A DNA stretch of 64,000 nucleotides. Origin: Astragalus membranaceus. Lineage: Eukaryota > Streptophyta > Magnoliopsida > Fabales > Fabaceae. The notes below the pieces were generated by a model. It was given only the letters and a program-made list of their open reading frames with translations. It had not been told where the DNA came from and did not search any database. Location: positions 51,380,751 to 51,444,750 of the forward strand of contig CM076851.1 in NCBI GenBank assembly GCA_039519185.1, written 5' to 3'. The first letter of the stretch is position 1, and each line of letters starts with the position of its first letter. Positions 23,396 through 37,515 of this stretch are shown here, one piece after another. The translations under genes and the position numbers were made by a program.

Positions 23396-26300
23396 TTTGA
23401 AATGGAAACAACAGGGAAATCGACGATCTTCCAACTGCCAATTTCTTCTCCTGCAACACTGCGACGAACCAGGCCCCGACCCTTGCCTTCTTCAACTAAC
23501 TCTTCCTCGATGACAGCTATCTGATTAGGGATCAGCATGCCAGCACTCCTGAAATTCCGCTTGAGGTCATCTATGGGGACCATCGTCAATCTGGGTTCTC
23601 TCCCCCAAAGCCTAGCCAATTTCTTCTCATGCTTTTCCTCAGCCATTCTCCTCTTATCAACTGGAGTGGGCCCATAGCCTAACCCGCGTCTGTCCTTGTA
23701 TTCCTGCAGATGTACGGGTGACAGAATTCCTTGCTCAGATCTTCCTTGCCCCTTCCCAATCTGATAGCCACTCTTCAGCATAACTTTTGCTACCATAACA
23801 TCAGCGTTGGACCACTTGGGTACAGGTACTGGGGATTCTCCACTTACGAACACAGCATTCGCAATTTCTAAGGATTGAAAGGCGGATTCGAGGGATTCCT
23901 CTACAGCTTCAATATAATGAGAGGGGACAGGTTTGCTGACTGTGAACTCTTCCTCCCCACAGACAACTACAAACTTATCGTCGACTATAAACTTGAGTTT
24001 TTGGTGAAGTGTTGAAGGGACAGCGCCTGCTGCATGGATCCAAGGTCTCCCCAAGAGACAGCTGTATGAGGATTCAACATCCATAATTTGAAAAGTCACA
24101 TAGAACACCTCAGGCCCTATTTGCATTGGGAACTCCATTTCCCCTATGACTTCTTTTTTAGACCCATCAAAGGCTCTGACCAGGGTTGAGCTGGGTTTCA
24201 TGTAGGAACAATCCACCTCTAACTTGTTCATCGTTGATCTGGGCATAACATTCAATGAGGATCCATTGTCAATGAGAACCCTGGAGAGTGTATATTCACC
24301 GCACTTCACTGAGATATGCAACGCCTTATTGTGCCCCTTCCCCTCTGGGGTGAGCTCATCATCAGTGAAAGTAATGTAATTAGATGCAACGATGTTCCCA
24401 ACTATACCATCGAACTGATTGGCAGTAATATCTTGGGCGACATGGGCCTCATTCAGTACTTTAACCAAGGCGTCACGGTGGGCTTTTGAGTTTAGTAGTA
24501 GGGACATGATGGAAATTTTGGCTGGGGTGTGGTGTAGCTGGTCCACCACTTTGTAGTCGCTCTGCCGCATTATCTTCAAGAATTCAGCAACCTCTGGGTC
24601 TGACACCTTCCTATTTATCATAGGCTCCGGCTCTACATTCTTTCCTTTTCGGATTCTCTCTTCTATTGCCTTAGAAGGACCCTCTTCCTGAGCTTGGGGA
24701 ACATACACACGCCCACTTCTAGTTACCCCACTACTTCCTGCAATATTGGTGATGTCAAGAGCAGCTTGAGATCTCGGGGCTGGAATTGGCACACTGTAGC
24801 TCCATGGGACATCAGTGTTCTTCTGGCTAGGAGCTGGAACTGGGATCACAATAGTCTTTGGTCTTGCCACAGTCGAATTCCGGCTGTATGGCACCTCGAT
24901 AGGTCTCCGCACATCTCTACCCCCATCTGATTGGAGGGTCAGAACATCCTCCTCTCTCCCCTGTGTACCCACCTGGATGATGTGGCGGTCCATCAGATCC
25001 TGTAACACCACCTTGAATGCTTCATATGCTCCCACACAGCTGACATTAGCACAAACTCCCTTCTGAACACAACCCATCCTAACAATCCCGCATTTGCACA
25101 ATTCTGCATGAATGATTTCTAGGGGAGTCTGAATATCTTCTACTGATCTGATTAGGGACCGCTCTTTCATATCCGTGATTGCATTAGTGGCATGCTTCCC
25201 ATGACCAGGCAGCGGGTTAGTCGTGATATTTGGATCCTCCTGCTTGAAAGTTATTCCTTTTTTGTCTATCAAGTCCTGCACCACTATCTTGAAGGCTTTT
25301 CAATCCTCCACAACATGTCCAACTGCCCCTTCGTGGAAAGCACAGGTACTATTGGGGTTGTATCCTCTGAAGTAAGGCGGTTGAACAGGTTTCATGGGTC
25401 TTGTATTGATGAGCTTATTGGTGATGAGGTAGTTGAATAGGTCTGTATATGACATGAGAATTGGGTAAAACGTTGTTCTGTTTTGATAGGTCCTTTGGTG
25501 GTTGCTTTGGTTGTTGTTTTGGAATGGATGGGCTGTTTTTGTGGGAGTGGGGATTGGGATGTTGGGTGGCTGGTATGGCGGGCTGATAGTGATGGCATTG
25601 GTTTCCCCCTCTTTCTTTTTGGGAAAGCCGGGGAATGCCTTCTTTTGGGAACTTTTGTTACTTGTGGACCCCTGTGCAATCTTTCCACTTCTCAATCCGT
25701 TCTCCAATCTTTCTCCCACAATCACCACATCTGAAAAATTGGATGATGCACTGCTGATCAGACGATCATAATATAGCGGTGGCAAGGTTTCCATGAACAT
25801 AGAAACCAGTTCTTTGTCTAAAAGAGGAGGTGTGACTTGCGCGGCCAAAGCCCTCCATCGCTGGGCGTACTCTTTGAATGATTCATTTTCTTTCTTGCTC
25901 ATATTCTGCAGCTGTGTTCGGTCAGGCGCCATGTCCGTATTGTATTGAAATTACTTGAGGAACGCATCTGCTAAATCCTTCCAGCAGCGGACTTGGGATG
26001 GCTCTAACTTCATATACCAATTAAGGGATGCCCCGGCAAGGCTATCTTGGAAGCATTGGATTAACAATTTGTCATCACGGGAGTAGGTAGACATCTTCCT
26101 ACAATACATCGTCAAGTGACTCTTTGGGCAGGTCGCACCTCTATACTTGTCAAAATCGGGGACCTTGAATTTTGGCGGCAACACCACATCAGGAATAAGG
26201 CATAGGTCTCTAGCCTCCCTAGCCCTGGAGCCAAAGCCTTCAATCATTCTTAGTCTTTCTTCTAACATCTGGAACTGCTCTCTGGTCTGTTGGTGCTCAG

Positions 26301-26904
26301 CAGAATAGACTTGAGGGGAATGACTTACACCATAAGGAGGTGGAGGCATTGAGTGCTGAACCTGAGGGTAAACAGAGTTTTCGGACACAAAGCCTTGAGT
26401 CTGTGGAAAGGCAGCTGGCTGTGGAGTGAGGTTCTGAGGAGTAGGCTGAGGTATAACAATTGAATGTGGGATCTGAACCTGGGGTTCACCAGTCATTCCT
26501 TCTGATCCGACAGGCGTTGGCTGTACATTCTCAGCTATCGCCCCGGGACTAGCTCCTGGGTTAGCCCCTTGATTTGGAGGACTATAACCCAAAGGAAGGC
26601 CATAAGGAGGCCACTGAGCAGCTTGAAAGTCGTTTCCATTCTTCAAGGACAACAGGAGTCTCATCATCTCGCTCATCTGTGCCTTCATGGCATTCATTTC
26701 ATTTCTCAACTCAGGATCACCTTGACTGGAGCTACCAGGAGCTGAATGGTTCTGATTCTGCACCTCGGGGCCTTGGCCTGTTCCATTTCCATTCTCTGAG
26801 CCTGAAGCTGGAGGATTCTGATTCTCAGGTTGAGGTTGATCGGGGTCACTTAAGATTGCCATTCTTCTGGCCTGTGAACGTGTCCAATACGGATGTGGTC
26901 GCAC
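23392..26904 (-). pseudogene. Ogre gag-protease with two in-frame stops
   Basis: One frame, 26904 to 23392, broken by stops at 25951-25953 and 25300-25302. The N-terminus (MRPHPYWTRSQARRMAILSD) is followed by a Pro/Gln-rich region, then the gag domain (SLAGASLNWYMKLEPSQVRC before the first stop; FKEYAQRWRALAAQVTPPL after it). Protease is at LIDNGSSLNVMPRSTM, and a G-patch follows at GYQIGKGQGRSEQGILSPVH...RRGLGYGP, a feature of Ogre. The second stop falls just after HEGAVGHVVED, the degenerate zinc-knuckle region. With both stops the copy cannot make full-length Gag. Confidence 0.9.
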
Positions 26905-27249
26905 CAGCTTGCCTTATCTTCTGTTTGAGTTGAAAATATTTTTATAAGCAAAGGAGCAAATTAATGAATGAAATGTAATGCACATGATTTTTTTTATGTT
27001 ATTTGTTGTTTATTGTCGGGAATCGCAGTGCAACTTGCTCTTGTCGTAGGTGTATATTCAAATATTTTCAAGAACATGACGCGGCTGGGATCAACAAGTA
27101 AGATAAACGTACTTCATTCAAGCATCATATCTTTAATCATTCCAATAACAAGATGCAATACAACGCTTTGAAAAGAAAAACACAACATTCTTTAAGAAAA
27201 GAAGAATTACAATTTCCTAGTGAACATTCTAAAAAAAGGAAATTTAAAT

Positions 27250-27543
27250 CTAAAAACCTATTGCCTTCATCTTCTCTTGGTTCTTCTCCTTTTTGCCAGC
27301 CGCAGCAGCTTCTCTTGCCCTTTCCATGAGTTCCTCAGTCAGAGACCTATAGTACTCCACGAATTCATATACTCGCACCGGGGTGTTGTAAGGCAGCATC
27401 TCAGCTTCTGCCTTTCTCAACCTCTTGGGAACATCCCTCACCGCCTGGTTAGCCAACCATGCCAATTTGGAGAACTTGTTCTTCCACTGTTGAATTTCTG
27501 CCCTCATCTCAACTATGATCTCTTGCTTTTCAATCCTACCCAT
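27250..27543 (-). pseudogene. Ogre ORF1, C-terminal part
   Basis: RIEKQEIIVEMRAEIQQWKN followed by a basic/Glu-rich helix and the end KKEKNQEKMKAIGF. It is the ORF1 tail, separated from the rest by the 13.4-kb insertion. Frame arithmetic (1,787 bases left of the junction, 289 to the right, counting the duplication once) gives an open ORF1 of about 691 codons before the event. The gag frame starts about 345 bp downstream. Confidence 0.85.
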
Positions 27544-30500
27544 TGTCATACCCCAATTTTGTCCGACTAGTTTATCAAAAATAAAATAAACATTGTCTTT
27601 CCGTGAACACGAAGTTCTAACGGTATTTTGTCTGGCAGTTGAAAGAAACTCAAACCATAGGTCGAGGTATACGCGCGTTATTCTTGACTGCGTACGCGCC
27701 TCATTCTAATGATCTTATACTGCTTCGTTATTGTCGTGTTTGCGAGTCTTTTTCTTTATCGTATGTGATGTCAGTCCTAATCGCATGTGCGTGTGACTCC
27801 TAATTAAGTGGGCATGTTTAGATGCGTGTCTCTTTCAGACGCGTGTGTTTATTTGAGTGTGCGTATTTATCCTCATTAGTGCAAATTAAACTGCTAGTCA
27901 AGTGCGTGCTCGTACGAGAATCAATGAATTGCGCGTTTCGCTTGAAGGTTTTGGTAATTTAGCGTTATTGTTATTGGTCTCATTTGTTTTGGTCAATTAG
28001 TAGTCATCAATAAAGAGGAAAAATAGGAGAAATAGTCAAATAGTGTCTTGTTTAAATCTGTTTTTTTTTTTATTAAAAAATAATACCAAAATTACATTAT
28101 TTCCTTTTGTTGTTACACATAAAAAAACATAAAAAAAATAAACAAAAAGAAGTCAAACAAAAAACAGAAGAGCAACGTCTTGCTGGTTGTTCTGATAACA
28201 ACATGCATTTTGAGCTCCAAGCTCAACTTGCCTTCTCCTTGTCTCTTTGGTTTCTTATCATTTTTGGCAAAGACATCTCACCATCTTGGCAGTCCCTGCT
28301 CGACCTCTGATGCTCACTAGATGCAGTTATGCTTTATGGCCTCCCATGAGTATTGCTCAGCTGCATCTCACCCACACCTACACCACAGAAACCCATTATA
28401 AATAGAGACACAGCAAGCATAAGGGGGCAAGAGACAATACCCACAGATTCATATACACAAACACAGTAGCAGCAACAACAACAAAAAAAACTCATAAACA
28501 GATACACACAGATACAAAAAAGACAGCAACAGAGACACACACAAATAGAGAGCAATCAGTTTTAAAAATAGAGAGAACAAAGGAATCTGAGGTCAAAAAA
28601 AGAGAAGCAGTGTTAAGGAGCAGTAGCAGTCGCAACATTGGTTTTACAGAAGCCGAAATAAAGGTTGGTCAAATTCGTTTTAAAGCCACGTTGTTTAGTT
28701 AATCTGAAATGTATATATTTGAAATTAGAAATGTTTTGAGAACTGAGCAAGATTTAGAATCAATACCAAAAGAATCAAACAGAATATAGCATCAGATTAC
28801 AAAACAAATAGAAATTAGTGATTAGGAGTGTTATATATATTATAGAACAATCACAGAAAATAGTAGTTCATAAAAATTAATGGAGACAGAACCAAGAAAA
28901 AAAAACAAAAAAATATATATACAGTAAAGCTCACCTCATAGGCGCCGGCCACCGTAGACGGTGGCCGTTGGCCGTGAACCACCACCTCCGGTCGTCTTCT
29001 CCGGCGACCACCACCACTGTCCAAAAAAAGAGAGGCCACCACGAACGGTTGCCACCACCCAAAGCACCACCATGGTCGGCCACCAAATCACCCCAAATGA
29101 CCACCACCGAAACTCCCCCACCGCCGTGACTCACCATGAAACAACCGCCCAAACCATACTCCCTCCTCCTCTCTCCTCACCACCGAACCATCTCCACAAC
29201 CATAAATCGAACCCAAACACCGTCGCCTTCCACCACGACCTCAACCACACTCCACGCGCGAAATCACCCTCCACGGCCAACCCAAGCCACCGTCGCTGAC
29301 CCAGAACCAAAACCGTAACCACCGTGAGGGAGAAGAGTGGGTCCGTGGCTTTGGAGAGAAGAGAGGAGATCAGAGTAGGGAGGAGAGAACGGCGAAGAAG
29401 AGGTGGAGGAAAGGGGAAGCGACGGGTAGGGGATGAGGGAAGTGAGGAGGAGTGCGGCGCATGGAGAGAGAGAGAGAGAAGGAAAATTTTTTTTTTAGGT
29501 TTAGCTATTTGGGGGAGTGGGGCGCCGCGTAGAGAAGGGAGAGCTTTTAGGGTTTTCCATTTTAGGCTAAGCTTTTATATTAGGTAGACAAGGGCAGTTT
29601 GGTCTTTTCACGTTTTTTTTATTATTCAGATTGTTACTTACACCCCCACTGTTTACTCCGCGCGCCTCCCCCTCGCAAGCCCATGGTTTCCAAAACGCCC
29701 AGCCCATCAGAAAATAAAAACGCAGCCCAGCTTACAAAAACAAGCTGGGCTCACTATCTGCACCCCCTTTTAATAATACAGCCCTCCTTTTACTTACACC
29801 CTTATTTTACTATTTCACCCCCTGTTTCTCTTTTCAAATTTTATTTCTTTCCCCAAGATAAACGTTTTTTTAAAAAACCTTTTCTCCCAAATAATAAATC
29901 TTCTTTTCCCTAAACGAACTTATTTTTTTTTCCTCAAACCTATTTTATGATGGATAAATATTTCCCCGAACGAAAATCAATCCAATTGCAAATTCCTTTC
30001 ATCACGACGTTCTCTCCAATTAAAACCAACGAAAACACTTTTCAAAAACAAATCTTTTCAAACGTCGAAATCAAAACTAATCATCACTAATGATCACTCG
30101 CGCCGTTGCCGTTTGATTGTGGGTGATGATTTCATTCCTGTGGGAGCTAGTAGTGTGGCCACTCTAAACCGTTGTTGCTTGGTCCTCACAAACGCTCTCC
30201 TTCAATTGCGAAAACCTTTTCTATGCTCAAAGTAAAAGCTGATTACCATTAATCATCACTCGCGCTGTTGCCGTTTGGTCGTTAATGATAATTCTTTTTC
30301 ATAAGAGTTAGTAGTGCGACCACTCTAAACCGTTGTTGTTTGGTCACTGCGAACGCTCAACCCCTTTGCGAAAAACTCCAAAAAGATTAAAAAACAAAAA
30401 CCCTTTTCAGGACAAAGAAGAACTACGTAGCTTTGAATTCTCCATCGCACCCGGAGATACGTAGGAGCAGGGCCACGCCCCTGTCAAGCGCAAAAATAAA

Positions 30501-30994
30501 CAATTTCTAAAATTAAAGAATATACAAACAGATCTCCTTCATTTCAAAAGCAAAAATCTTATTTTCAAAGTAGGGGATTAAGTCGGTCGTACGGCCGGGT
30601 TAATCATCGTTTTAAGATAAGTGAACTGTGGTCCCTCAGAGCCCCAACGCTCCTCCAGCCCTCAGTGGCCCTTCAGAGCCCCAGTGCTCCTTCAGACCCC
30701 CAGTGGTCCTCCAACACAGATCACACAGTCCTAAAACCCCTACACTAAAAAACATCAAACCACACATTTAATTAAAGGTTCCCTTTCGGTAGAAAGGAGG
30801 TACGGGGTGCTAATACCTTCCCTATGCCTAACCGACCCCCGAACCCATATCTCTAGTTTTCGAAAGACCTTCCGCCTTGTCTAAAAGACCTTTTTTCAAT
30901 GTTTTGGTCTTAAAATTAAAATATTGGTGGCGGCTCCATACCTTTTCCACGTTGTACAATAAGAAGTCCGAACCGGATTTTTTGGGGTGCAACA
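27544..30994 (+). repeat. 5' LTR of the non-coding Ogre derivative
   Basis: 3,451 bp. A TATAAATAG box at 28397 is a likely promoter. It contains a CCG/CCA-rich block (28940-29300), GA-rich purine tracts and, near the end, repeats of a CAGAGCCCCAGTGCTCCTT-like word (30637-30715). Peptides of 60-112 codons here recur identically in the other LTR and match nothing. Confidence 0.93.
28397..28405 (+). promoter_or_regulatory. LTR TATA box
   Basis: TATAAATAG, followed by a CA-rich leader. The same box is at 38369 in the 3' LTR. Confidence 0.55.
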
Positions 30995-30996
30995 GC

Positions 30997-31015
30997 TGGC
31001 GACTCCACTGGGGAC
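30997..31015 (+). promoter_or_regulatory. Primer-binding site of the Ogre derivative
   Basis: TGGCGACTCCACTGGGGAC, identical to the site of the host Ogre at 43634-43652. This supports shared replication machinery. Confidence 0.85.
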
Positions 31016-34000
31016 CTTTTTTTTTTTAAAAGACGAGGGTCAAGCCTAACTAATTAGATTGCGTGGTTTAATGTATTGTTGATTTGATTAATACCTTGTT
31101 TGCCTTTCTTTCCTATCATTGATTGTAGGCATATGCATTTGTCTTCTTTGTTGTTCCCTATCTCCTCTCCTACTCCTTGTCTCTTATTGCTTATGCCCAT
31201 GCATTCTTCCAATCCCCACGATCCCTTCTTTTTCGCTCCCTTTCTTCAAGGTAGGCTCATGCATTTCTCCCCAATTTCATCATGTCCCCTCTTCTTGGCT
31301 CCTCTTGTTAAGGTAAGCAATATCCTTGTTTATAGATATCCTAGATATTAAACCCTAGGGTAGACAACATGTTATTGCTTGCTTTTATCTGGACTGTTCA
31401 GGGTTTTCATTTGCAGGTGGGGTATATGTGGGTAGTTTTAGGCGGTATGCCCTTGCTGCACACACTCACACCTTATGCTTACTATGCTTTGAGAGGGGCC
31501 TAAAACCCAAGGTCTGACAAAACTTAGGAGAGTGGAAACGAGTAGTGACTGACAATTGGACTGTTGTCCTTCCGACTCTCACGAAAGTTTCAGCCAGAGT
31601 ATGCTCTTTCATGATGCCTCACACCAGATGGCGTTCCATCGTTGTGGGTGCTATTGTGAAAGAGAATTAGCTCTGGTAGCCTGGTGAGGAAGTGACTAGA
31701 ACCCGCATGGGAGGAACATTTGAGTTGTCCTAGAACTTAGGTCCCCACCTTCGCAGGACACAAGGGGCATACCAAATTGTGTGTTGCATGGTAATATAGA
31801 CATGTTTTCAAAAAAGAGTAGGAGGTTTTTCAAATAAAAAGTAGAGAAAGAGCTGCCGTTGTAGCCTTCCTTTTGCTGGTCCGTACGAAGTGACATATGA
31901 CCCACTCTTTTCAAAAAAAAAAGAGAGAACGAGCTGCCGTTGTAGCCTTTCTCTTACTTGGTCCATATGAAACCACGTACGGCTCGCATTTTTCAAAAAA
32001 ACAAAAAAACTCGAACTAATGCCAATAAGGGTTTTGCCCTAATCTGCATATGCATAAAACATCATCATCATTTTGCATGCATCCTCGCATTGCATCCAAC
32101 AGAAGCTTTTACAGTTCATGCATGCATCCTTGCATTTCATCAAAGTTTGTTTACCGAGAATCCCAAAGTGACAAAGAATCTTGTCATAGGCACGATGTGG
32201 AATCAAAAGTGAAACAACGTATACTCCGAGGTGTGAGTTTGTTTAAGTTTGAATGCATGGAATGTGCTTTGTTTCGCTTATTGATTCTAACCTTGTTGTG
32301 TTTCAAAGAAAAAATAATCAAAATCCACCGTTAAACCTATGGCAAGACATAGTACACCGTGATTCCCGGCACCAAGACAGACAGGAAATCATACATATTG
32401 CATTGCACTTGCATTCAAACAAGTATTAGTGCATACCGTCTTTTATCAAAAAAAAAAAAACCAAAAATCAAGAAAAATCAAAAATTATTATTTTCCACAA
32501 GCTTTCTTAGAAAACATACTACATGCATTTTTTCTTTGCACTACAAAAAATAATCAAATAAACATCTTATTTCGCATGCATTTTCATAAGAATCATATCT
32601 TTCCACGCAACTAAAAATAATTGTTAGTATCAGGCACTCCATTTCATAGTTCAAAAATAAAACGAAAAGCAATCATCATCCGCACTTCGCATCATGGCAT
32701 CATGCATTACATAAAACAAAATTCTGAAAAAAAATTATTATCATCCCTATGGTATTTCATTCGCTCATAATCATGAAAAATCATCAAGTGATGCAATTTA
32801 CGTTATCCTCATTCAAAATGCACATTCGTTCATTCATTCACCCACTCATTCCGTCGTCCGTCTATATCACATCATCGCATTAATACTTTTCTGTGTCGCA
32901 AACCAAAAATAAGCATTAACGTCTCATCTCGCATGCATCTTCATTCAATATCTCCCATGCATTAGGAAAGTAATTGCAAGCATCACGCATTTCATTTCAT
33001 TGCATAAGAAAAATGAAAACCAGAAGCATCTATCATCCATATCGCATTTCATTCATCCTTGATTATGCAACAACTATCATCAAATAATGCGGACATCGCG
33101 TCAATATGGCGCTCATGCATCATTTCATTAACCTCATCACTTCGTTCGAATACATCATTTCTCCCTGCATGCATCCTTTCGAAACAAAGAAAAATTTCTC
33201 ATGTGATGGCTTAATGGATAGAAGTGCACCTTTGAACGGCGAAGGGTAATGTCTCAAATTTGTTTGTCGACTACAAATTTGAGATGCTACTTTACGATGT
33301 CAGAGCACTTTGACCCAGTCGCACGTATTTTAATTTCGAGTAGGAAATTAAATTGAGTCAACTAATTGTCAAAACGTTTCAGTACATTGTGTGAAGTATT
33401 GAGTCAGGATCCACTCAATGTTTCAGGCAAGTTACTCAGGGTAACGACAATCAGTTGCCTCATATCACCATTCTTGCATCTCTCATCATTCAAAAAAGGG
33501 GCATTGGCATTTCGCATCCTGTCTCGCCTCTAAAAAATAAAAAAATCAAAAATCATTTGGAAAAAATGGGGGGCATCATTCTTGCATCATTCGCATTGGT
33601 ATTCCATATTTTGTCTTGCAACAAAATAATTTAGAATAAGCCACACTTTTCGAGTAGTCGTTCTCCACGCATTTGCATCATACTTGCATATCATAATTTG
33701 TTCATTCATTCATTGCATAAAATAAAAGTTGTGATGAGAAGCGAGACGTTCTTGCAAAACAATCATCCTTTTTTTGAAAAAGTTTATCCTTACTTGGTTG
33801 CAAACTCAAGGTGTTCCAAGGCACTCAGTTTTGCAAATCAATAGCTCATTTGCATGTCTTTCAAAAGCATTGCATCCCATCCATTCCATGACAAAAAAAA
33901 ACTGAAGCAGCTCATCAATTCATTGTTCTAACTAATGTTGACTCTCTGTGAAGCATTCCTATAGTGAACGTGCATGACACGTGCAGTTTCTCTTGTTTGA

Positions 34001-36828
34001 GTCAGTCAGTTTCCTTCCTTGTCATCATCACCATCCCAGTCTAACCCCGCCCCGTCCATCCATAAGGCGCATATTCTCTCCCATCAGTGCATACTTGACT
34101 TTTTGGTTCATTCTCACTAAACCTCTAAGTCCTCCATGCTGGGGCAATTCTGTGATCACTAACTTTCTTTATCGGCATTATATTCCTTTAGTGCAGGTCT
34201 TTCCAAAAAAAAAGAGAAAAGAAGAGACAAATGAGAAGAACAAGCTCGCTAGGTTGAAAACCCGCAAAGGGCAGCCTAGGCAAAAAGGAGCGCCCGGTGG
34301 ATTGAAAACTCGCAAAGAGCGGTCCAGGCAAAAATTAGGGCATAAAAAAAATGCAAAGAAAAGAGCAAACACATATAGCTAGATAAATTGTTGTCAAGTT
34401 TTATGAAAAAATAAGTAATCGGAATTTGAAATGAAGTTTGGCCATCCAGAAGTTCCCTTTCCTACCCACCTTAACCCAAGAAAAACCAAAATCCAAAAAT
34501 CACCCTAGACAAGGATCACCTCAAATATCCAAAAAAAGTGCATCACTTTCTATCAGCTCACCCGAGTCAAAGAAGGAAAAGAATCATAAAACAAAAAAAA
34601 GAGAGAGAAAATCAAAAAAAGGGATTCAAGAATGAAAATCCCAAAACAAAAGAAAATACAAAAGAAATGTAAGTGGTGAGCTGGTACATGTTACTACAAA
34701 ACACAAGAGATCCTTGTCTCAATAACCTTCAAACACTTCATCATTCCCATACACCCCTCCTTCCATAAACCGCAAACACTTCCCTTTGACCTCGGTAACC
34801 CGCCCTCCACGAACCCTTAGCCAAGAATAAAATTTCCAAACACCTCATCAAGCCAATTAACCATCATAAATCATCGATCGTCAGCCAACGCCGAATGAAA
34901 ATCATCCTACCATTAGCCCCCAAGCTCTTCATTAAGCCCCATCATCCCTCCTCCACAAAACATCACAATCCCGAAAAGTCCATCCCGATCAATGACCGAA
35001 TGCTGTTGTTTTCTCAAATTTTAAATCTTAGGACCACTAAGTTTATCTGTCTACAATGTGTTTGCTCAAAAGAAAAAACAAACGATCAGAAAAGAGAAAG
35101 CTGATCAAGGAAAAACAAGCCCTTAGGAAAAAGAGATGAGGGAACAAAAATAAACAGTCGAAAAAAAAGAAAGCTGACGGAAAAAGGAAGACTTGCACTT
35201 CAAACGCATTCAAGTTGCATTAAAGCAAGGTTTAGTGATCACCAAGTGAGGCTTCTTTCATACTAAAAGTCAAAACTTTCATTGCATTTGAGTTTTTCTT
35301 AAAAAGAATCAAAGATGTGTACTAGGGGACATTTCCTTCACCTCTCACTCCACTCAACCATGGGGAGATTTTGTTCGTCGTCTATCCCGTTCACATACCA
35401 CCCTCCGTATATAACCGTCACCATAACTCTATCACCTTTTCACAACCTCACTCAAAGAAACCGTTTGAAATTTCATTCCAAAATGGGGCAAGTGCATTCC
35501 CATTCCTTCACCTCATTCATTCCCATAAGAACCTCACCGGGGCAATCTCTCAACTCACTATCCTAAATAAAGCCTCGTCATTCTAATTGGGGCAGCTTTG
35601 TTTCGTCCTGACTGGGGCAACACCAAACTCTGTGGGTTGAAACAAAACCCTTTTCATTCCACCTTTCATCCCAAGAGCCGAAGTGTTCCCAATTCATCAT
35701 CTCCTACACCCCTAGTCATTATCACCACCAGACAAAGGCAAGCTTATTCACTCTTCAAAAGCCCGAACCGGGGCAGTCTTGCATCCCTTGGTCCCTCATG
35801 AGCGTCGGTAATAATCATGTTTGTGATCCCTTCAATTGTCATACATATCCTAAACCAATCCCAAGTTAACAGACTCACTCATTCACATTTGCGCTCCTAT
35901 GCATGCTTACTAAGCAATGCTTCAAAGAGAGAGAACACACGTTAGTCATGCGATATCTAAGATTCAGTCGTCATTGGAAGGGAGAAAAAACAAGTGAGCT
36001 TGTTTGTAAATAAAAACCTTGAGAACACCGGAGTTTGAATCAAATTCAATTTTTCAACAAAAATGGTCAGTAATCATCCCACTTTTGCATCCAAAGTCTC
36101 GCGTCTCATCATTATGAAAGTATTCACAAAAAAAGTATTTGAATACCCTAAAAAATTTTTGTCATATCATGCATCAAAATACTGCATTTGCATCCTCACA
36201 TAGCAAAAAGACAAATAGGAAAAATTCTTTAACCAGCTATCTCAGCACATGAGGGGGTCGCCTAAAGTTGGCCGCTTGTAGGGCTTTGGTGCTCACCTTA
36301 ATCCTTGGGGACTAGGATGTTACCTTGTAGGCACTTGAAGTGTTGATCCTTAACCAAAATAAAAAGGAAGAAAATCAAAAATAGCATCTCATAGCATCCA
36401 TCATTCCATTGAAATCATCACATCACATACACTTTGCATAACATACATTCACACTCCATTTACATAGATATCTGCATCCCATAGAAGAAAAAAGGAGCAA
36501 ATAAGGAACGAGAGAAGAAAATCACAGAAGATGGAACATAAAAGAACACAACATCTTCATATCATTCATCACTCTCATATCATCCATACCAATCATCACT
36601 CCATGGCATCAAACAGTACATTACGCCTTCAAACTCGCATCTCAGAAGAGCGAAAGAATAACAAAAGAAAAAGAAAAGAATGAAAATCAAACAGAAAGGG
36701 CATCCCACCCAAAATCAATCATTGCATTCATGTGCACCCAAATACCCAAGTGCATGCATTTCATGCACCATCCAAGAGAAAAGTTACTTCGGATCAGAGA
36801 GTCCCAAAAATCTCATTTTTAGAAAATC

Positions 36829-36964
36829 ATCAACCCCGAGTTAGTAAACTCCATCAACCCTGAGTTAGTAAACTCCCTCAACCCCGAGTTAGTAAACTCC
36901 ATCAACACAGAGTTAGTGAACTCCCACAGAGTTAGTGAACTCCCACCGAGTTAGTGAACTCCTT
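36829..36964 (+). repeat. 24-bp tandem repeat
   Basis: About four units of CAACCCCGAGTTAGTAAACT + CCAT, followed by three shorter 18-bp units (GAGTTAGTGAACTCCCAC). Confidence 0.85.
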
Positions 36965-37190
36965 CCACAGATCACAACATCGTGTACGAGCACGCGATGG
37001 ATCCATCAGACTTCGTTAAGTCCTTCGGATTAGTTGTGTCGGCCTAAGGCATAGCGTAAATCCATTGATCAAATCAGTTCCGGACCTGATGTTGATCGGC
37101 CGCTCGAAAAGGCCACCCCCCAGAGCTCGGACTCGACAAGAGTCCGTTAGAAGGTTTTAGGCAGCCTCCGAATTCCCAATCTACCGCTTT

Positions 37191-37330
37191 CTGCACGCCA
37201 AGTGCCCATTTTACTTTTCTGTCTGCACGCCAAGTGCCCATTTTACTTTTCTGTTTGCACGCCAAGTGCCCATTTTACTTTTCTGTTTGCACGCCAAGTG
37301 CCCATTTTACCTTTCTGTCTGCACGTCAGT
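37191..37330 (+). repeat. 32-bp tandem repeat near the 3' end of the derivative
   Basis: Units start at 37191, 37223, 37255, 37287 and 37319, with the core GCACGCCAAGTGCCCATTTT. A related, inverted array of about three units lies at 18275-18365 in the host Ogre, at the equivalent place just before the polypurine tract. Confidence 0.88.
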
Positions 37331-37502
37331 GTTCATTTACTGTTTTCGCATCAACACGAAAGTGCCTATCTTTCCAAAAAAGAAGAAAGAAAATTCGGAT
37401 TTCTCCAAATGGACAAAATTGGTATAATTTCTGAATTCTTTATTTCTATTTTACCTTCGAAATATGTCTCGCGCAATTCATATTTCTTGGTAAAATCGAA
37501 AT

Positions 37503-37515
37503 AAAGAGGGGCAGC
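37503..37515 (+). promoter_or_regulatory. Polypurine tract of the Ogre derivative
   Basis: AAAGAGGGGCAGC abuts the 3' LTR. The host Ogre has AAAGAGGGGGAGC. Confidence 0.85.

Larger units (their letters stand above)
31016..37502 (+). other. Non-coding interior of the Ogre derivative
   Basis: No frame above about 130 codons and none with a known motif. The left part (about 31400-31700) matches, inverted, the leader of the host Ogre (about 43120-43460; shared GAAACTTTCGCGAG / CTCACGAAAGTTTC words). About 34250-34345 matches inverted 19640-19760 (GCCTAGGCAAAA, AAAACCCGCAAAGGG words). 37340-37502 matches inverted 18090-18240. The middle is rich in CATTCAT/GCAT words. The element thus keeps both untranslated ends of Ogre and has lost the coding part. 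Confidence 0.8.

Noticed and set aside
28107..29913. Several 60-112 codon frames repeated identically at 38079-39886
   Set aside because: They lie in the two LTRs of one retroelement; low-complexity translations without homology.
36829..37330. Regular short repeats resembling a CRISPR array
   Set aside because: Contiguous tandem repeats without unique spacers, inside a plant retroelement.
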